The notes: generated from the sequence alone by a model not told the origin. A stretch of DNA of 7,196 nt from Rickettsiales bacterium (GCA_947455845.1 CANGQE010000067.1:1-7196), one strand, 5' to 3'. Shown: positions 1 through 6,311, counted from the first letter of the stretch. A program made the numbers and translations.

Positions 1-13
1 CTCGACCAGCGGG
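1..13. repeat. Edge fragment of the large palindromic repeat
   Basis: The first 13 bases, CTCGACCAGCGGG, are identical to 6284-6296, the outer end of the right arm of the 25-bp inverted repeat behind manC. The rest of this copy would lie left of the window. It sits 30 bp beyond the comM stop codon, so both visible copies lie just past the 3' end of a gene. With only 13 bases visible, the claim of a second full copy is an inference. Confidence 0.55.
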
Positions 14-43
14 CGTGGGTTGTGAGAGAACAGCGGGGCGCGT

Positions 44-1558
44 TCAAATCTTCCGTCTGTAAGAAATCGCTTCCAGCAAGTGATTAGAATTAATTTTCTC
101 ACAACTTTCTAAATCCGCAATAGTTCGTGCCACCCTTAAAATCCGCGTCACGCCTCGCATTGAACTTTGCATTTTCTGTACCGAATTTTGCAAAATCTTT
201 TGAGCATCCAAATCCAACTCACAAAACTTTTCCAAAACTTCACCATTGATTTTAGCATTAACCTTCGGCAGATTTTCCATTTCAACTTCGCGCCAATATC
301 TTTCGCGCTGCAACTCTCTAGCCTTTAAAACTCTGGCCGCAACTACTGCAGAACTTTCACCTTTTTTCAAATTCACCGCCGCAAAAATATCCACTTGCCC
401 AACCACCACCGCAATGTCGATCCGGTCTAATAATGGCCCCGAAATTTTATTTTTGTATTCTTCACCACAAGTTGTCGCCTTTTTACATTCGCGCGTCACA
501 TCTCCCAAATAACCACAGCGACAAGGATTCATTGCCGTTACCAACTGAAAATTAGCCGGATAAGTAATGTGCGAATTAACTCGCGAAATACTAATATTTC
601 CCGATTCCAAAGGCTGGCGCAGCGAATCTAAAACTTGGCGTGGAAATTCTGCCAACTCATCCAAAAACAACACTCCATTGTGCGCCAAAGAAACTTCACC
701 GGGTTTGGCTTTGGCACCACCACCAACCATTGCCGGCATTGAGCAAGAATGGTGTACCTCGCGGTAAGGTCGAGCGGTAATTAATCTACCGTCAGCAATT
801 TTACCGCTAATACTGTGGATCATGTTGATCTCGAGAATTTCTTCCAATTCCGGTGGCGGTAAAATTCCGGGTAAGCGCGAGGCCAACATTGATTTTCCGG
901 TTCCCGGAGGCCCCACCATTAGAAAATTGTGACCACCGGCGGCGGCGATTTCCAAAGCGCGCCTTGCAACTTCTTGGCCCTTAACGTCAGAAAGATCAGG
1001 GTAATTTTTGGCCTCAATAATTCCCGAGGCTTCAGGACGCGCTAAAATTTGCTCACCTTTTAAATGATTAATCAGCGTCATTAAATTTGGTGCGGCAATA
1101 ATATTTAGATGCCCCGCCCAAGCCGCTTCTTTGCCATTTTCTTGGGGACAGATTATTCCTGAATTGCGCTGATTAGCTCCAATTGCTGCCGAAATAATTC
1201 CGCTCACGGCGTTGATTGAACCATCCAAAGAAAGCTCGCCTAAAATAAAAAAATCTTCGACTACTTCTTGGGGCAAAACTCCGATTTCAATCATTATTCC
1301 CAGCGCAATTGCCAGATCGAAATGACTGCCTTCTTTTTGCACGTCAGCGGGAGCTAGATTAACAGTGATTTTTTTGTAAGGCCAAGAAAGTCCAGTCGAG
1401 GAAATGGCGGCACGGACGCGCTCTTTGGATTCGCCAACTGCTTTGTCGGGCAGACCAACAATGGTGAAGGTGGATTGTCCCGGTGAGATTTTTACCTGAA
1501 CATCAATTGGGGCAACGTCGATTCCGGTGAAGGAGAAGGTTTTAGTTTTGGCTACCAT
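44..1558 (-). CDS. comM: ComM/YifB family Mg-chelatase-like AAA+ ATPase
   Basis: A 504-residue protein, the usual length for the YifB/ComM family. Residues 1-170 form the Lon-protease-like N-terminal domain, including the typical LPDKAVGESKERVRAAI segment near 36-52. The AAA+ core follows: Walker A GPPGTGKS at 216-223, Walker B GVLFLDELAEF at 295-305, and the sensor/cysteine region TAMNPCRCGYLGD at 341-353 with further cysteines at 358 and 364. GPLLDRIDI at 374-382 and a C-terminal helical domain with MRGVTRILRVARTIADLE at 467-484 complete the Mg-chelatase-type fold. In naturally competent bacteria ComM is a hexameric helicase that promotes branch migration during integration of transforming DNA. 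The family is widespread, so competence itself is not proven here. The ATG start gives the conserved N-terminus; no clear ribosome binding site precedes it. It lies 109 bp downstream of glnA on the same strand, with a hairpin repeat between them. Confidence 0.95.
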   Translation of the reverse strand: MVAKTKTFSFTGIDVAPIDVQVKISPGQSTFTIVGLPDKAVGESKERVRAAISSTGLSWPYKKITVNLAPADVQKEGSHFDLAIALGIMIEIGVLPQEVVEDFFILGELSLDGSINAVSGIISAAIGANQRNSGIICPQENGKEAAWAGHLNIIAAPNLMTLINHLKGEQILARPEASGIIEAKNYPDLSDVKGQEVARRALEIAAAGGHNFLMVGPPGTGKSMLASRLPGILPPPELEEILEINMIHSISGKIADGRLITARPYREVHHSCSMPAMVGGGAKAKPGEVSLAHNGVLFLDELAEFPRQVLDSLRQPLESGNISISRVNSHITYPANFQLVTAMNPCRCGYLGDVTRECKKATTCGEEYKNKISGPLLDRIDIAVVVGQVDIFAAVNLKKGESSAVVAARVLKARELQRERYWREVEMENLPKVNAKINGEVLEKFCELDLDAQKILQNSVQKMQSSMRGVTRILRVARTIADLESCEKINSNHLLEAISYRRKI

Positions 1559-1607
1559 TGGTGAATGGGGTGGTTGTTAAGTTTGGTGTTGGTAGTACGT
1601 GACGAAG

Positions 1608-1635
1608 TGGACCCCGCAACAAGTGCGGGGTGACA
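1608..1635 (-). repeat. Short palindromic repeat in the glnA-comM gap
   Basis: A perfect 8-bp inverted repeat, ACCCCGCA (1611-1618) and TGCGGGGT (1624-1631), flanks a 5-base loop ACAAG. Read on the minus strand the unit is TGTCA, six stem bases CCCCGC, ACTTGTT, six stem bases GCGGGG, then TCCA. It is the only structured element in the 109-bp gap between glnA and comM. It could act as a weak terminator or 3' mRNA stabiliser for glnA, but no T-run follows on the minus strand. Ends and loop match the palindrome inside yggS at 3769-3796. Confidence 0.8.
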
Positions 1636-1667
1636 CCGAGAGGGACGTGGTTAGCCCCGCCTAATTA

Positions 1668-3086
1668 TTAATTGTTGTAGTACATTTCAAATTCGATTGG
1701 GTGCGGAACTTGTTCGTAGCGTTCAACTTCTTTAGTTTTCAAATCAATGTAAGCATCAATTTGAGCATTAGTGAAAACGCCACCGGCAAGCAAGAATTCT
1801 CTGTCTTTGTCTAAAGCAACTAATGCGTCACGTAGTGAACGGGCCACTGTTGGAATTTTTTTCAATTCTTTTTCAGACAAGTGGTAAAGATCTTGGTTTC
1901 TTGGTTCACCCGGATGAATTTTGTTTTTAATTCCGTCCAAACCGGCCATTAAAAGTGCGGCGCAAGTTAGGTAAGGATTAGAAGCAGGATCTGGGAAACG
2001 AGTTTCGATTCTGCGCGCTTTTTCGTTAGTTACGTGCGGAATACGAATTGAAGCCGAACGGTTTTTTGCTGAGTAAGCCAAAATGACGGGAGCTTCGTAT
2101 CCCGGCACTAAACGTTTGTAGCTGTTAGTTGTAGCATTAGAAAAAGCGTTAATTGCTTTAGCGTGCTTGATGATTCCACCAATGTAAAACAATGCCATTT
2201 CAGAAAGGTTAGCGTGTCCGTTACCTTTGAAAAGATTTTCTCCGTCTTTCCAAATTGATTGGTGCACGTGCATTCCGGAACCATTGTCAGCAAAAATTGG
2301 CTTCGGCATGAAAGTGGCAGTTTTGCCGTAAGCTTGGCAAACATTGTGAATTACGTATTTGAACTTTTGGATATTGTCTGCGGTGTCAGTTAAAGTGCTG
2401 TATTTGAAACCGATTTCAAATTGGGCATTGGCAACTTCGTGGTGGTGCAAAAGTGGAACAACTCCAACTTCGCGCAAAGTTTCAACCATTTCAGAACGAA
2501 GATCTTGTCCTGAATCAAGAGGAGACGGATCGAAATAAGCACCTTTAATTGGTGAACGACGGGCTAAATTTCCACCTTCAATCTTTTTGTTAGAATTGTG
2601 CGGAGCTTCTTCTGAATCAATGGCGTAAGAGCTGCCGTGAGTTCCAGTTTGGAAGCGCACATCGTCGAAAACGAAAAATTCCGGTTCTGGTCCGAAATAA
2701 GCTACGTCACCGATGCCACTTTTTTGCAAATATTCTTCAGCTTTTTTAGCAGTAAATCTTGGATCTCTTTCGTAGCCTTCACCTGTTTGTGGTTCGATAA
2801 TGTCGCAAGTTAAAACTAGAGTTGGCAGTGTAGCAAATGGATCAATAAAAGCAGTGTCTAATTGCGGCATTAGAATCATGTCTGATTCATTGATTTCTTT
2901 CCAAGCTGGAATTGAAGAACCGTCGAAAGAAACACCTTTGGTTAATTCTTCTTCGCCTACTGCGTCAGCACAGTGACTGATGTGAAGCCATTTAGCGCCG
3001 TAGTCAGAAAAGCGAAAATCAATAAATTTAATATTGTTATTTTTGACCAAGTCAAAAATAGCAGAAACGCCAGAAGCTTTGGACAT
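1668..3086 (-). CDS. glnA: Type I glutamine synthetase
   Basis: Catalyses ATP-dependent condensation of ammonia with glutamate to form glutamine, in the cytoplasm, as a dodecamer. The 472-residue length is typical of GSI-beta. The N-terminal beta-grasp domain ends near FDGSSIPAW (54-62) and INESDM (65-70). Catalytic and metal-site motifs follow: FGPEPEFFVFD (131-141), NGSGMHVHQS (268-277), PGYEAP (328-333), KNRSASIRIP (341-350) and RFPDPASNPY (363-372). Tyr401 in DLYHL aligns with the tyrosine that GlnE adenylylates in enterobacterial GlnA, so post-translational control is plausible. The C-terminus PHPIEFEMYYNN is canonical. The ATG chosen gives the normal family N-terminus; GGTAAG about 10 bases upstream is a weak ribosome-binding candidate. 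In many alphaproteobacteria glnB precedes glnA; here the upstream neighbour is a divergent tRNA, so glnA appears to have its own promoter. Confidence 0.98.
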   Translation of the reverse strand: MSKASGVSAIFDLVKNNNIKFIDFRFSDYGAKWLHISHCADAVGEEELTKGVSFDGSSIPAWKEINESDMILMPQLDTAFIDPFATLPTLVLTCDIIEPQTGEGYERDPRFTAKKAEEYLQKSGIGDVAYFGPEPEFFVFDDVRFQTGTHGSSYAIDSEEAPHNSNKKIEGGNLARRSPIKGAYFDPSPLDSGQDLRSEMVETLREVGVVPLLHHHEVANAQFEIGFKYSTLTDTADNIQKFKYVIHNVCQAYGKTATFMPKPIFADNGSGMHVHQSIWKDGENLFKGNGHANLSEMALFYIGGIIKHAKAINAFSNATTNSYKRLVPGYEAPVILAYSAKNRSASIRIPHVTNEKARRIETRFPDPASNPYLTCAALLMAGLDGIKNKIHPGEPRNQDLYHLSEKELKKIPTVARSLRDALVALDKDREFLLAGGVFTNAQIDAYIDLKTKEVERYEQVPHPIEFEMYYNN

Positions 3087-3126
3087 GTGACTTACCAGAA
3101 TTTTATTTTTTAAAAGGGAGGGGGAA

Positions 3127-3145
3127 CGACATTTTCGATATGTCG
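3127..3145 (-). other. Hairpin in the glnA leader
   Basis: CGACAT (3127-3132) and ATGTCG (3140-3145) form a perfect 6-bp inverted repeat around a 7-base loop, about 40 bp before the glnA start. On the glnA strand it is followed by a pyrimidine-rich tract (TTCCCCCTCCCTTTT) and then A-rich sequence. It could be an operator or a leader hairpin. It lacks a U-run directly after the stem, so a classic terminator is unlikely. Confidence 0.4.
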
Positions 3146-3190
3146 GTCGTATTAGGACGGGGTTAACTTTTTAGGTTTTAGTGGTTTAAA

Positions 3191-3196
3191 AGTATA
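3191..3196 (-). promoter_or_regulatory. Candidate -10 box for glnA
   Basis: Read on the minus strand this is TATACT, five of six matches to the sigma-70 -10 consensus, giving a leader of roughly 100 nt. No good -35 hexamer lies 16-18 bp upstream: the 17-bp position reads CCTAAA and overlaps the dyad at 3213-3258. That would fit an activator-dependent promoter, but a chance match in AT-rich DNA is possible. Confidence 0.3.
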
Positions 3197-3212
3197 GGGG
3201 TTTTGTGCAGAA

Positions 3213-3258
3213 TTTTAGGAAATGTTTTGTAGCAAAAGCTTGCTAATAGATCCTAAAA
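3213..3258. promoter_or_regulatory. Nested dyad upstream of glnA
   Basis: An outer inverted repeat, TTTTAGGA (3213-3220) with TCCTAAAA (3251-3258), encloses an inner perfect one, TAGCAA (3230-3235) with TTGCTA (3240-3245), around the loop AAGC. Both lie in the gap between glnA and the tRNA, just upstream of the candidate glnA -10 box. The arrangement suggests protein-binding half-sites or a cruciform. No known operator is recognised. Confidence 0.45.
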
Positions 3259-3289
3259 CACCTTCTTAAAACTTTCCCAAGATTTTTAA

Positions 3290-3317
3290 TTGATTTCTTC
3301 AGTAACATTCTTAGAAA
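3290..3317 (+). promoter_or_regulatory. Candidate promoter of tRNA-Arg
   Basis: TTGATT (3290-3295), a 16-bp spacer and TAGAAA (3312-3317) each match four of six sigma-70 consensus bases. They point at the tRNA, which starts 21 bp after the -10 box. A GC-rich stretch (GCGCACCCC) directly after the -10 box resembles the discriminators of stable-RNA promoters. The matches are modest. Confidence 0.35.
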
Positions 3318-3338
3318 GCGCACCCCTCCGGTTTTTAT

Positions 3339-3415
3339 GCGCCCTTAGCTCAGCTGGATAGAGCAACAGCCTTCTAAGTTGTAGGTCAGACGTTCGAATC
3401 GTCTAGGGCGCACCA
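3339..3415 (+). tRNA. tRNA-Arg (anticodon TCT), CCA encoded
   Basis: A complete 77-nt cloverleaf including CCA. The acceptor stem GCGCCCT pairs perfectly with AGGGCGC. The D arm is GCTC-AGCTGGATA-GAGC. The anticodon stem ACAGC/GTTGT (one G-T pair) carries the loop CTTCTAA, with anticodon TCT at 3373-3375, reading AGA/AGG arginine codons. The T arm is AGACG-TTCGAAT-CGTCT. Discriminator base A (3412) is followed directly by CCA (3413-3415), so the 3' end is genome-encoded. It lies on the strand opposite to glnA and yggS and is probably transcribed alone. Confidence 0.97.
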
Positions 3416-3422
3416 CTTCTCA

Positions 3423-3442
3423 TCCGCTAAAGCTACGGCGGA
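3423..3442. repeat. Imperfect palindrome between tRNA-Arg and yggS
   Basis: TCCGCTAAAGCTACGGCGGA has 5-bp ends (TCCGC/GCGGA) and an inner TA-AAGC-TA. It fills most of the 36-bp gap between the tRNA 3' end and the yggS stop codon. It may help end both converging transcripts, but no T-run follows. It resembles short dispersed intergenic repeats of other bacteria; that likeness is from memory and only one copy is visible here. Confidence 0.4.
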
Positions 3443-3451
3443 CAGGTTCTC

Positions 3452-4159
3452 CTAGTGTCTTTCTCCGAAAATTGCAGTGCCAATTCTGATGTGAGTTGCA
3501 CCTAAGGCTATTGCTTCTTCGAAATCAGCGCTCATTCCCATTGAAATGTTTTTTAATTCGTTTTGTCTTGCTAGTTTTTGCAGTAGTGCAAAGTAGGGCG
3601 AGGCTGCTTCATTGCTGGGGGGGATGCACATTAATCCCGTTACATTTAGGCCGCATTCGTCGCGGGAAAATTTTACGAAATGTGCCAATTCGCTGGGAAT
3701 GATTCCGCCTTTTTGTGGTTCTTCGCCGATATTTACTTGGATGAAAATTTCGGGAGATCTCCCACCACTGTCATCCTGAACTTGTTTCAGGATCTGTTTA
3801 CTCGATTTCTCAATTTCCTTCTTCAAAGCCAAAGCCAGTTTCTCGCTGTCTAAACTCTCAATACAGTCAAACAAATCAACCGCTTCCGCAGCTTTATTAC
3901 TTTGCAAGTGACCAATAAAATGCAACTTCACCTCAGGAAAATCCTTCTTGATTTCCGGCCATTTTTCGCCTGCTTCTTTAATGTAATTTTCACCAAAAAC
4001 TTTGCACCCCGCAGCAATCGCCTCGCGAATTTTTTTCACCTCAACCATTTTCGAAACGGCAATTAGATTGACTCTTGCAGCATCCTGTCTGTAGATTTGG
4101 CAGGCTTTGGCAATCTTGCTCTTAATTAAAAATAAATTACGCTCTATTTGATTTAACAT
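3452..4159 (-). CDS. yggS: YggS/PLPBP family pyridoxal phosphate homeostasis protein
   Basis: A 235-residue alanine-racemase-N-type TIM-barrel protein that binds PLP without a known catalytic activity and maintains B6 and amino acid homeostasis. The PLP lysine is K37 in LIAVSKMVE. Other family signatures are FGENYIKEAGEKW (55-67), HFIGHLQSNK (80-89), ESLDS (101-105), QVNIGEEPQKGGI (141-153), LMCIPP (176-181), and SMGMSADFEEAIALGATHIR (206-225) followed by IGTAIFG. Residues about 122-136 (ILKQVQDDSGGRSPE) look like an insertion relative to E. coli YggS as recalled, and match a palindromic repeat at the DNA level. The gene stays open across it. The ATG start fits the family N-terminus (IERNLFLIKSKI), but it overlaps the start codon of the divergent ThiE-like gene by two bases, and no ribosome binding site is evident. 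Confidence 0.95.
   Translation of the reverse strand: MLNQIERNLFLIKSKIAKACQIYRQDAARVNLIAVSKMVEVKKIREAIAAGCKVFGENYIKEAGEKWPEIKKDFPEVKLHFIGHLQSNKAAEAVDLFDCIESLDSEKLALALKKEIEKSSKQILKQVQDDSGGRSPEIFIQVNIGEEPQKGGIIPSELAHFVKFSRDECGLNVTGLMCIPPSNEAASPYFALLQKLARQNELKNISMGMSADFEEAIALGATHIRIGTAIFGERH
3752..3796. repeat. Palindromic repeat inserted in frame within yggS
   Basis: ATCCTGAA (3773-3780) and TTCAGGAT (3786-3793) are perfect 8-bp arms around CTTGT. The unit on the plus strand is TGTCA, TCCTGA, ACTTGTT, TCAGGA, TCTG (3769-3796). A second perfect 12-bp palindrome, GGGAGATCTCCC, lies next to it at 3752-3763. On the coding strand the region reads ILKQVQDDSGGRSPE, placed between the helix ending KKEIEKS and the strand IFIQVNIGEE. 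A span of about 45 bp preserves the frame. Rickettsia palindromic elements are known to insert in genes this way; whether this repeat is related to them is not established. Confidence 0.8.
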
Positions 4160-4784
4160 GGATCAAAAAATTCTGTTTGAAGTAAAAAAATTTAGAAAAA
4201 ATGCCGCGGTTACCGCAGTGTTTTTTACTGACCGCAGTAAAGTTTCGAATTTTGAAAAAACAATCGCCAGCCTACCTAAAAACTCCGCAATCATTATTCG
4301 CGAATATGATTTAGATAAAAAATCTCGTGAAATTTTTGCGCGAAAAGTTGTTAGTTTGGCAAGGCCGCGAGGCTTGAAAATTCTGGTTGGAAAAGATTTA
4401 AAACTAGCGCGCGAAATAAAAGCGGACGGTGTGCATTTTTCTGATTTTGACAGGCTAACACCGCAATTTTTCAAAAAAAAATCCTTTCCTAAAAAATTTA
4501 TTTTTAGCCTTGCTTGTCACAGCTTTAAGTCAATTTTAAGAGTGGGAAAATTAAGAGCTGATTTAGTTTTTATTTCACCGATTTTTCCCACTACAAGTCA
4601 CAGTGACGCAAAAATTTTCGGCCTGCACAATTTGGCAAAAATTGCTGTTAAAACCAAAAAGCCCAGTTACGTTCTCCCTCCCGTTTTTGCCCTTGGCGGA
4701 GTTAATTTAGAAAATATCAAATCTATCCGCAAGCTAGGAATATCAGGCTTCGGCGGCATAGAACTTTTCACAAAAAACTTATGA
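4158..4784 (+). CDS. ThiE/TenI-like thiamine phosphate synthase family protein, probably divergent
   Basis: A 208-residue TIM-barrel protein with the TMP synthase/TenI pattern: IIIREYD (45-51), ILVGKDLKLAREIKADGVHF (75-94), SLACHS (117-122), ADLVFISPIFPTTSHSD (134-150), PVFALGGVNLENI (175-187) and GISGFGGIELF (194-204). True ThiE joins HMP-PP and HET-P to make thiamine phosphate. Compared from memory with B. subtilis ThiE, the arginine of REK is kept (R48). The REK lysine is Y50, the ND pair is GK (78-79), and the phosphate-loop lysine of PTxTK is H148. Canonical TMP synthase activity is therefore doubtful. No thiC, thiD, thiG or thiM is nearby. The ATG is the only in-frame ATG ahead of the first barrel strand; an in-frame GTG further in would remove the lead helix. 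Its TGA overlaps the manC ATG (ATGA), implying cotranscription and coupled translation. Its promoter must lie inside yggS. Confidence 0.82.
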   Translation: MDQKILFEVKKFRKNAAVTAVFFTDRSKVSNFEKTIASLPKNSAIIIREYDLDKKSREIFARKVVSLARPRGLKILVGKDLKLAREIKADGVHFSDFDRLTPQFFKKKSFPKKFIFSLACHSFKSILRVGKLRADLVFISPIFPTTSHSDAKIFGLHNLAKIAVKTKKPSYVLPPVFALGGVNLENIKSIRKLGISGFGGIELFTKNL

Positions 4785-6202
4785 AAATCACGCCCGTCAT
4801 TCTTTCAGGTGGTTCCGGAACTCGCTTGTGGCCTGTGTCACGCAGCCTAAATCCCAAACAATTTTTAGATTTTTTTGGGGAGCATTCTTTATTTCAAAGG
4901 GCAGTTCTACGCGTTAAAGATTCTCAAGATTTTCACGATCCGATCATTGTCTGTAACAACGAGCACCGCTTTACGGTTGCTGAAGAGCTACAAAAAATTC
5001 AAGTTAGCGCCAAGTCAATTATTCTGGAATCAGTAGGTAGAAATACCGCTCCCGCAATTGCCATTGCTGCTTTAGATGTAATCGCCTCCAACGCCAAAAG
5101 TGACGATTTAATTTTGGTAATGCCTTCCGACCACATTATTCGCGACGAAAATAAATTTATTGCTCAAGTTAAACAGGCCGCAGAAGCAGCATTTGATAAT
5201 TATTTAATAACCTTCGGAGTAGTTCCCGACAAAGCTGAAACCGGTTACGGCTACATTGAAAAGAATGCTGGACTAGAAAAGTTTAAAGAAATTTTTGACG
5301 TCAAAAAATTTATTGAAAAACCCGATGCAGCTACCGCTGAAAAATTTGTAAAAAGCGGAAAATATTTGTGGAATAGCGGCATTTTTATGTTTCGTGCTTC
5401 GCACTATTTAGAAGTGTTGCAACAATTAGAAAATGAGATTTTTCTACTGTGCTGCAATAGCTACAATAAAGCTGTTAGAGACCTAGACTTCATCCGCCTT
5501 TTTGCCGAAGATTTTGAAAAATGCCCCAATATTTCTGTCGATTACGCCGTAATGGAAAAAGCTGAAAAAGTTGCGGTAATGCCAATTGACGTTGGTTGGT
5601 CTGACGTTGGATCTTGGCAAGCGATTGCTGACATTTCTCCCCAAGATGAAAATAAAAATAGCCTGATTGGCGACACTATTGCGCTTAAAACCAAGAACTG
5701 CTACATCAACTCCCGCAATGTTTTAGTTGCCACAATTGGTGTCGAAAATTTGATTGTGATTGCGCTAAAAGACACGGTTTTAATCGCCAATAAAAATAAC
5801 TCCCAAGACGTTAAAGAATTATTTGAAATTCTAAAAAAACAAAAACGCGACGAATGTCACGTCCACACCAAAGTTCTACGACCTTGGGGCAGCTTCGAAA
5901 CAATTGATGCTTCAGATCGCTTCAAAGTTAAAAGAATTAGCGTGAAATCAAAAGCTTCGCTTTCCCTACAAATGCACAATCACCGCGCCGAACATTGGGT
6001 AGTAGTGAAAGGCACGGCGCATGTGACTTGCGGCAATAAAGAATTTGTAATGACTGAAGATGAATCAACTTACATTCCCGTCGGCAAAAAGCACCGACTT
6101 GAAAATAAAGGGCAGATTCCTTTAGAAATAATTGAAGTTCAGACTGGCGGTTATTTAGGTGAGGATGATATTATTCGCTTTAGTGATATTTACGGAAGAT
6201 AA
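4781..6202 (+). CDS. manC: Bifunctional mannose-1-phosphate guanylyltransferase / mannose-6-phosphate isomerase (type II PMI)
   Basis: A 473-residue protein, the normal length for the ManC/AlgA/XanB family. It converts fructose-6-P to mannose-6-P and mannose-1-P plus GTP to GDP-mannose, the donor for lipopolysaccharide, O-antigen or exopolysaccharide. The N-terminal nucleotidyltransferase domain has GGSGTRLWPVSR (10-21), PKQF (25-28), GRNTAPA (86-92), MPSDH (114-118), GYGYIE (155-160), FIEKPD (177-182), WNSGIF (197-202), DYAVMEK (254-260) and GWSDVGSW (272-279). The C-terminal cupin domain has RPWGSFE (367-373), the metal-binding segment QMHNHRAEHW (397-406) and YIPVGKKHRLEN (431-442), and ends in the usual GEDDIIRFSDIYGR. 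Both active sites look intact. The phosphomannomutase (ManB) needed to link the two steps is not in the window. The ATG overlaps the previous stop, with no separate ribosome binding site. A terminator-like repeat starts 8 bp after the stop. Confidence 0.96.
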   Translation: MKITPVILSGGSGTRLWPVSRSLNPKQFLDFFGEHSLFQRAVLRVKDSQDFHDPIIVCNNEHRFTVAEELQKIQVSAKSIILESVGRNTAPAIAIAALDVIASNAKSDDLILVMPSDHIIRDENKFIAQVKQAAEAAFDNYLITFGVVPDKAETGYGYIEKNAGLEKFKEIFDVKKFIEKPDAATAEKFVKSGKYLWNSGIFMFRASHYLEVLQQLENEIFLLCCNSYNKAVRDLDFIRLFAEDFEKCPNISVDYAVMEKAEKVAVMPIDVGWSDVGSWQAIADISPQDENKNSLIGDTIALKTKNCYINSRNVLVATIGVENLIVIALKDTVLIANKNNSQDVKELFEILKKQKRDECHVHTKVLRPWGSFETIDASDRFKVKRISVKSKASLSLQMHNHRAEHWVVVKGTAHVTCGNKEFVMTEDESTYIPVGKKHRLENKGQIPLEIIEVQTGGYLGEDDIIRFSDIYGR

Positions 6203-6204
6203 AC

Positions 6205-6311
6205 ACCCGCCGCTGGTCGAGCGGAGTCGAGACCTCTTGAGTTTAAGGTTTAAGAGTCCAACATCAGGTTGGTCTCGACTCCGCTCGACCAGCGGGGTTT
6301 TTGATATTTTT
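6205..6311 (+). terminator. Probable terminator of the ThiE-like/manC operon
   Basis: The 25-bp stem (6210-6234 with 6271-6295), extended by ACCC/GGGT with a bulge, is followed on the plus strand by GGGGTTTTTGATATTTTT (T5 at 6298-6302, T5 at 6307-6311). This resembles a rho-independent terminator with an unusually long stem and a 36-base loop. Such a loop folds more slowly than a typical terminator, so efficiency is uncertain. If active, it separates manC from ccmB. Confidence 0.55.
6210..6295. repeat. Large palindromic repeat with 25-bp perfect arms
   Basis: The left arm 6210-6234 (CCGCTGGTCGAGCGGAGTCG then AGACC) and right arm 6271-6295 are exact reverse complements. The loop holds smaller hairpins of its own: CTCTT (6234-6238) with AAGAG (6252-6256), and CCAAC (6258-6262) with GTTGG (6268-6272), the latter competing with the main stem. 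The end of another copy is seen at 1-13. The region is clearly non-coding and GC-richer than its surroundings. Confidence 0.9.

Noticed and set aside
246..767. Two plus-strand open frames (246-512 and 567-767) opposite comM
   Set aside because: They lie entirely antisense to a strongly conserved comM and their translations show no domain-like pattern.
2108..2344. Minus-strand open frame within glnA in another frame
   Set aside because: It overlaps the conserved glutamine synthetase core and has no recognisable protein features.
3496..3702. Plus-strand open frame opposite yggS
   Set aside because: Antisense shadow of a conserved gene; composition is not protein-like.
4160..4174. 15-base match GGATCAAAAAATTCT repeated at 7141-7155
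   Set aside because: AT-rich, in unrelated coding contexts on different strands, with no extension of similarity; most likely chance.
4163..4474. Minus-strand open frame opposite the ThiE-like gene
   Set aside because: The opposite strand has clear family motifs, and this frame would also collide with the yggS start.
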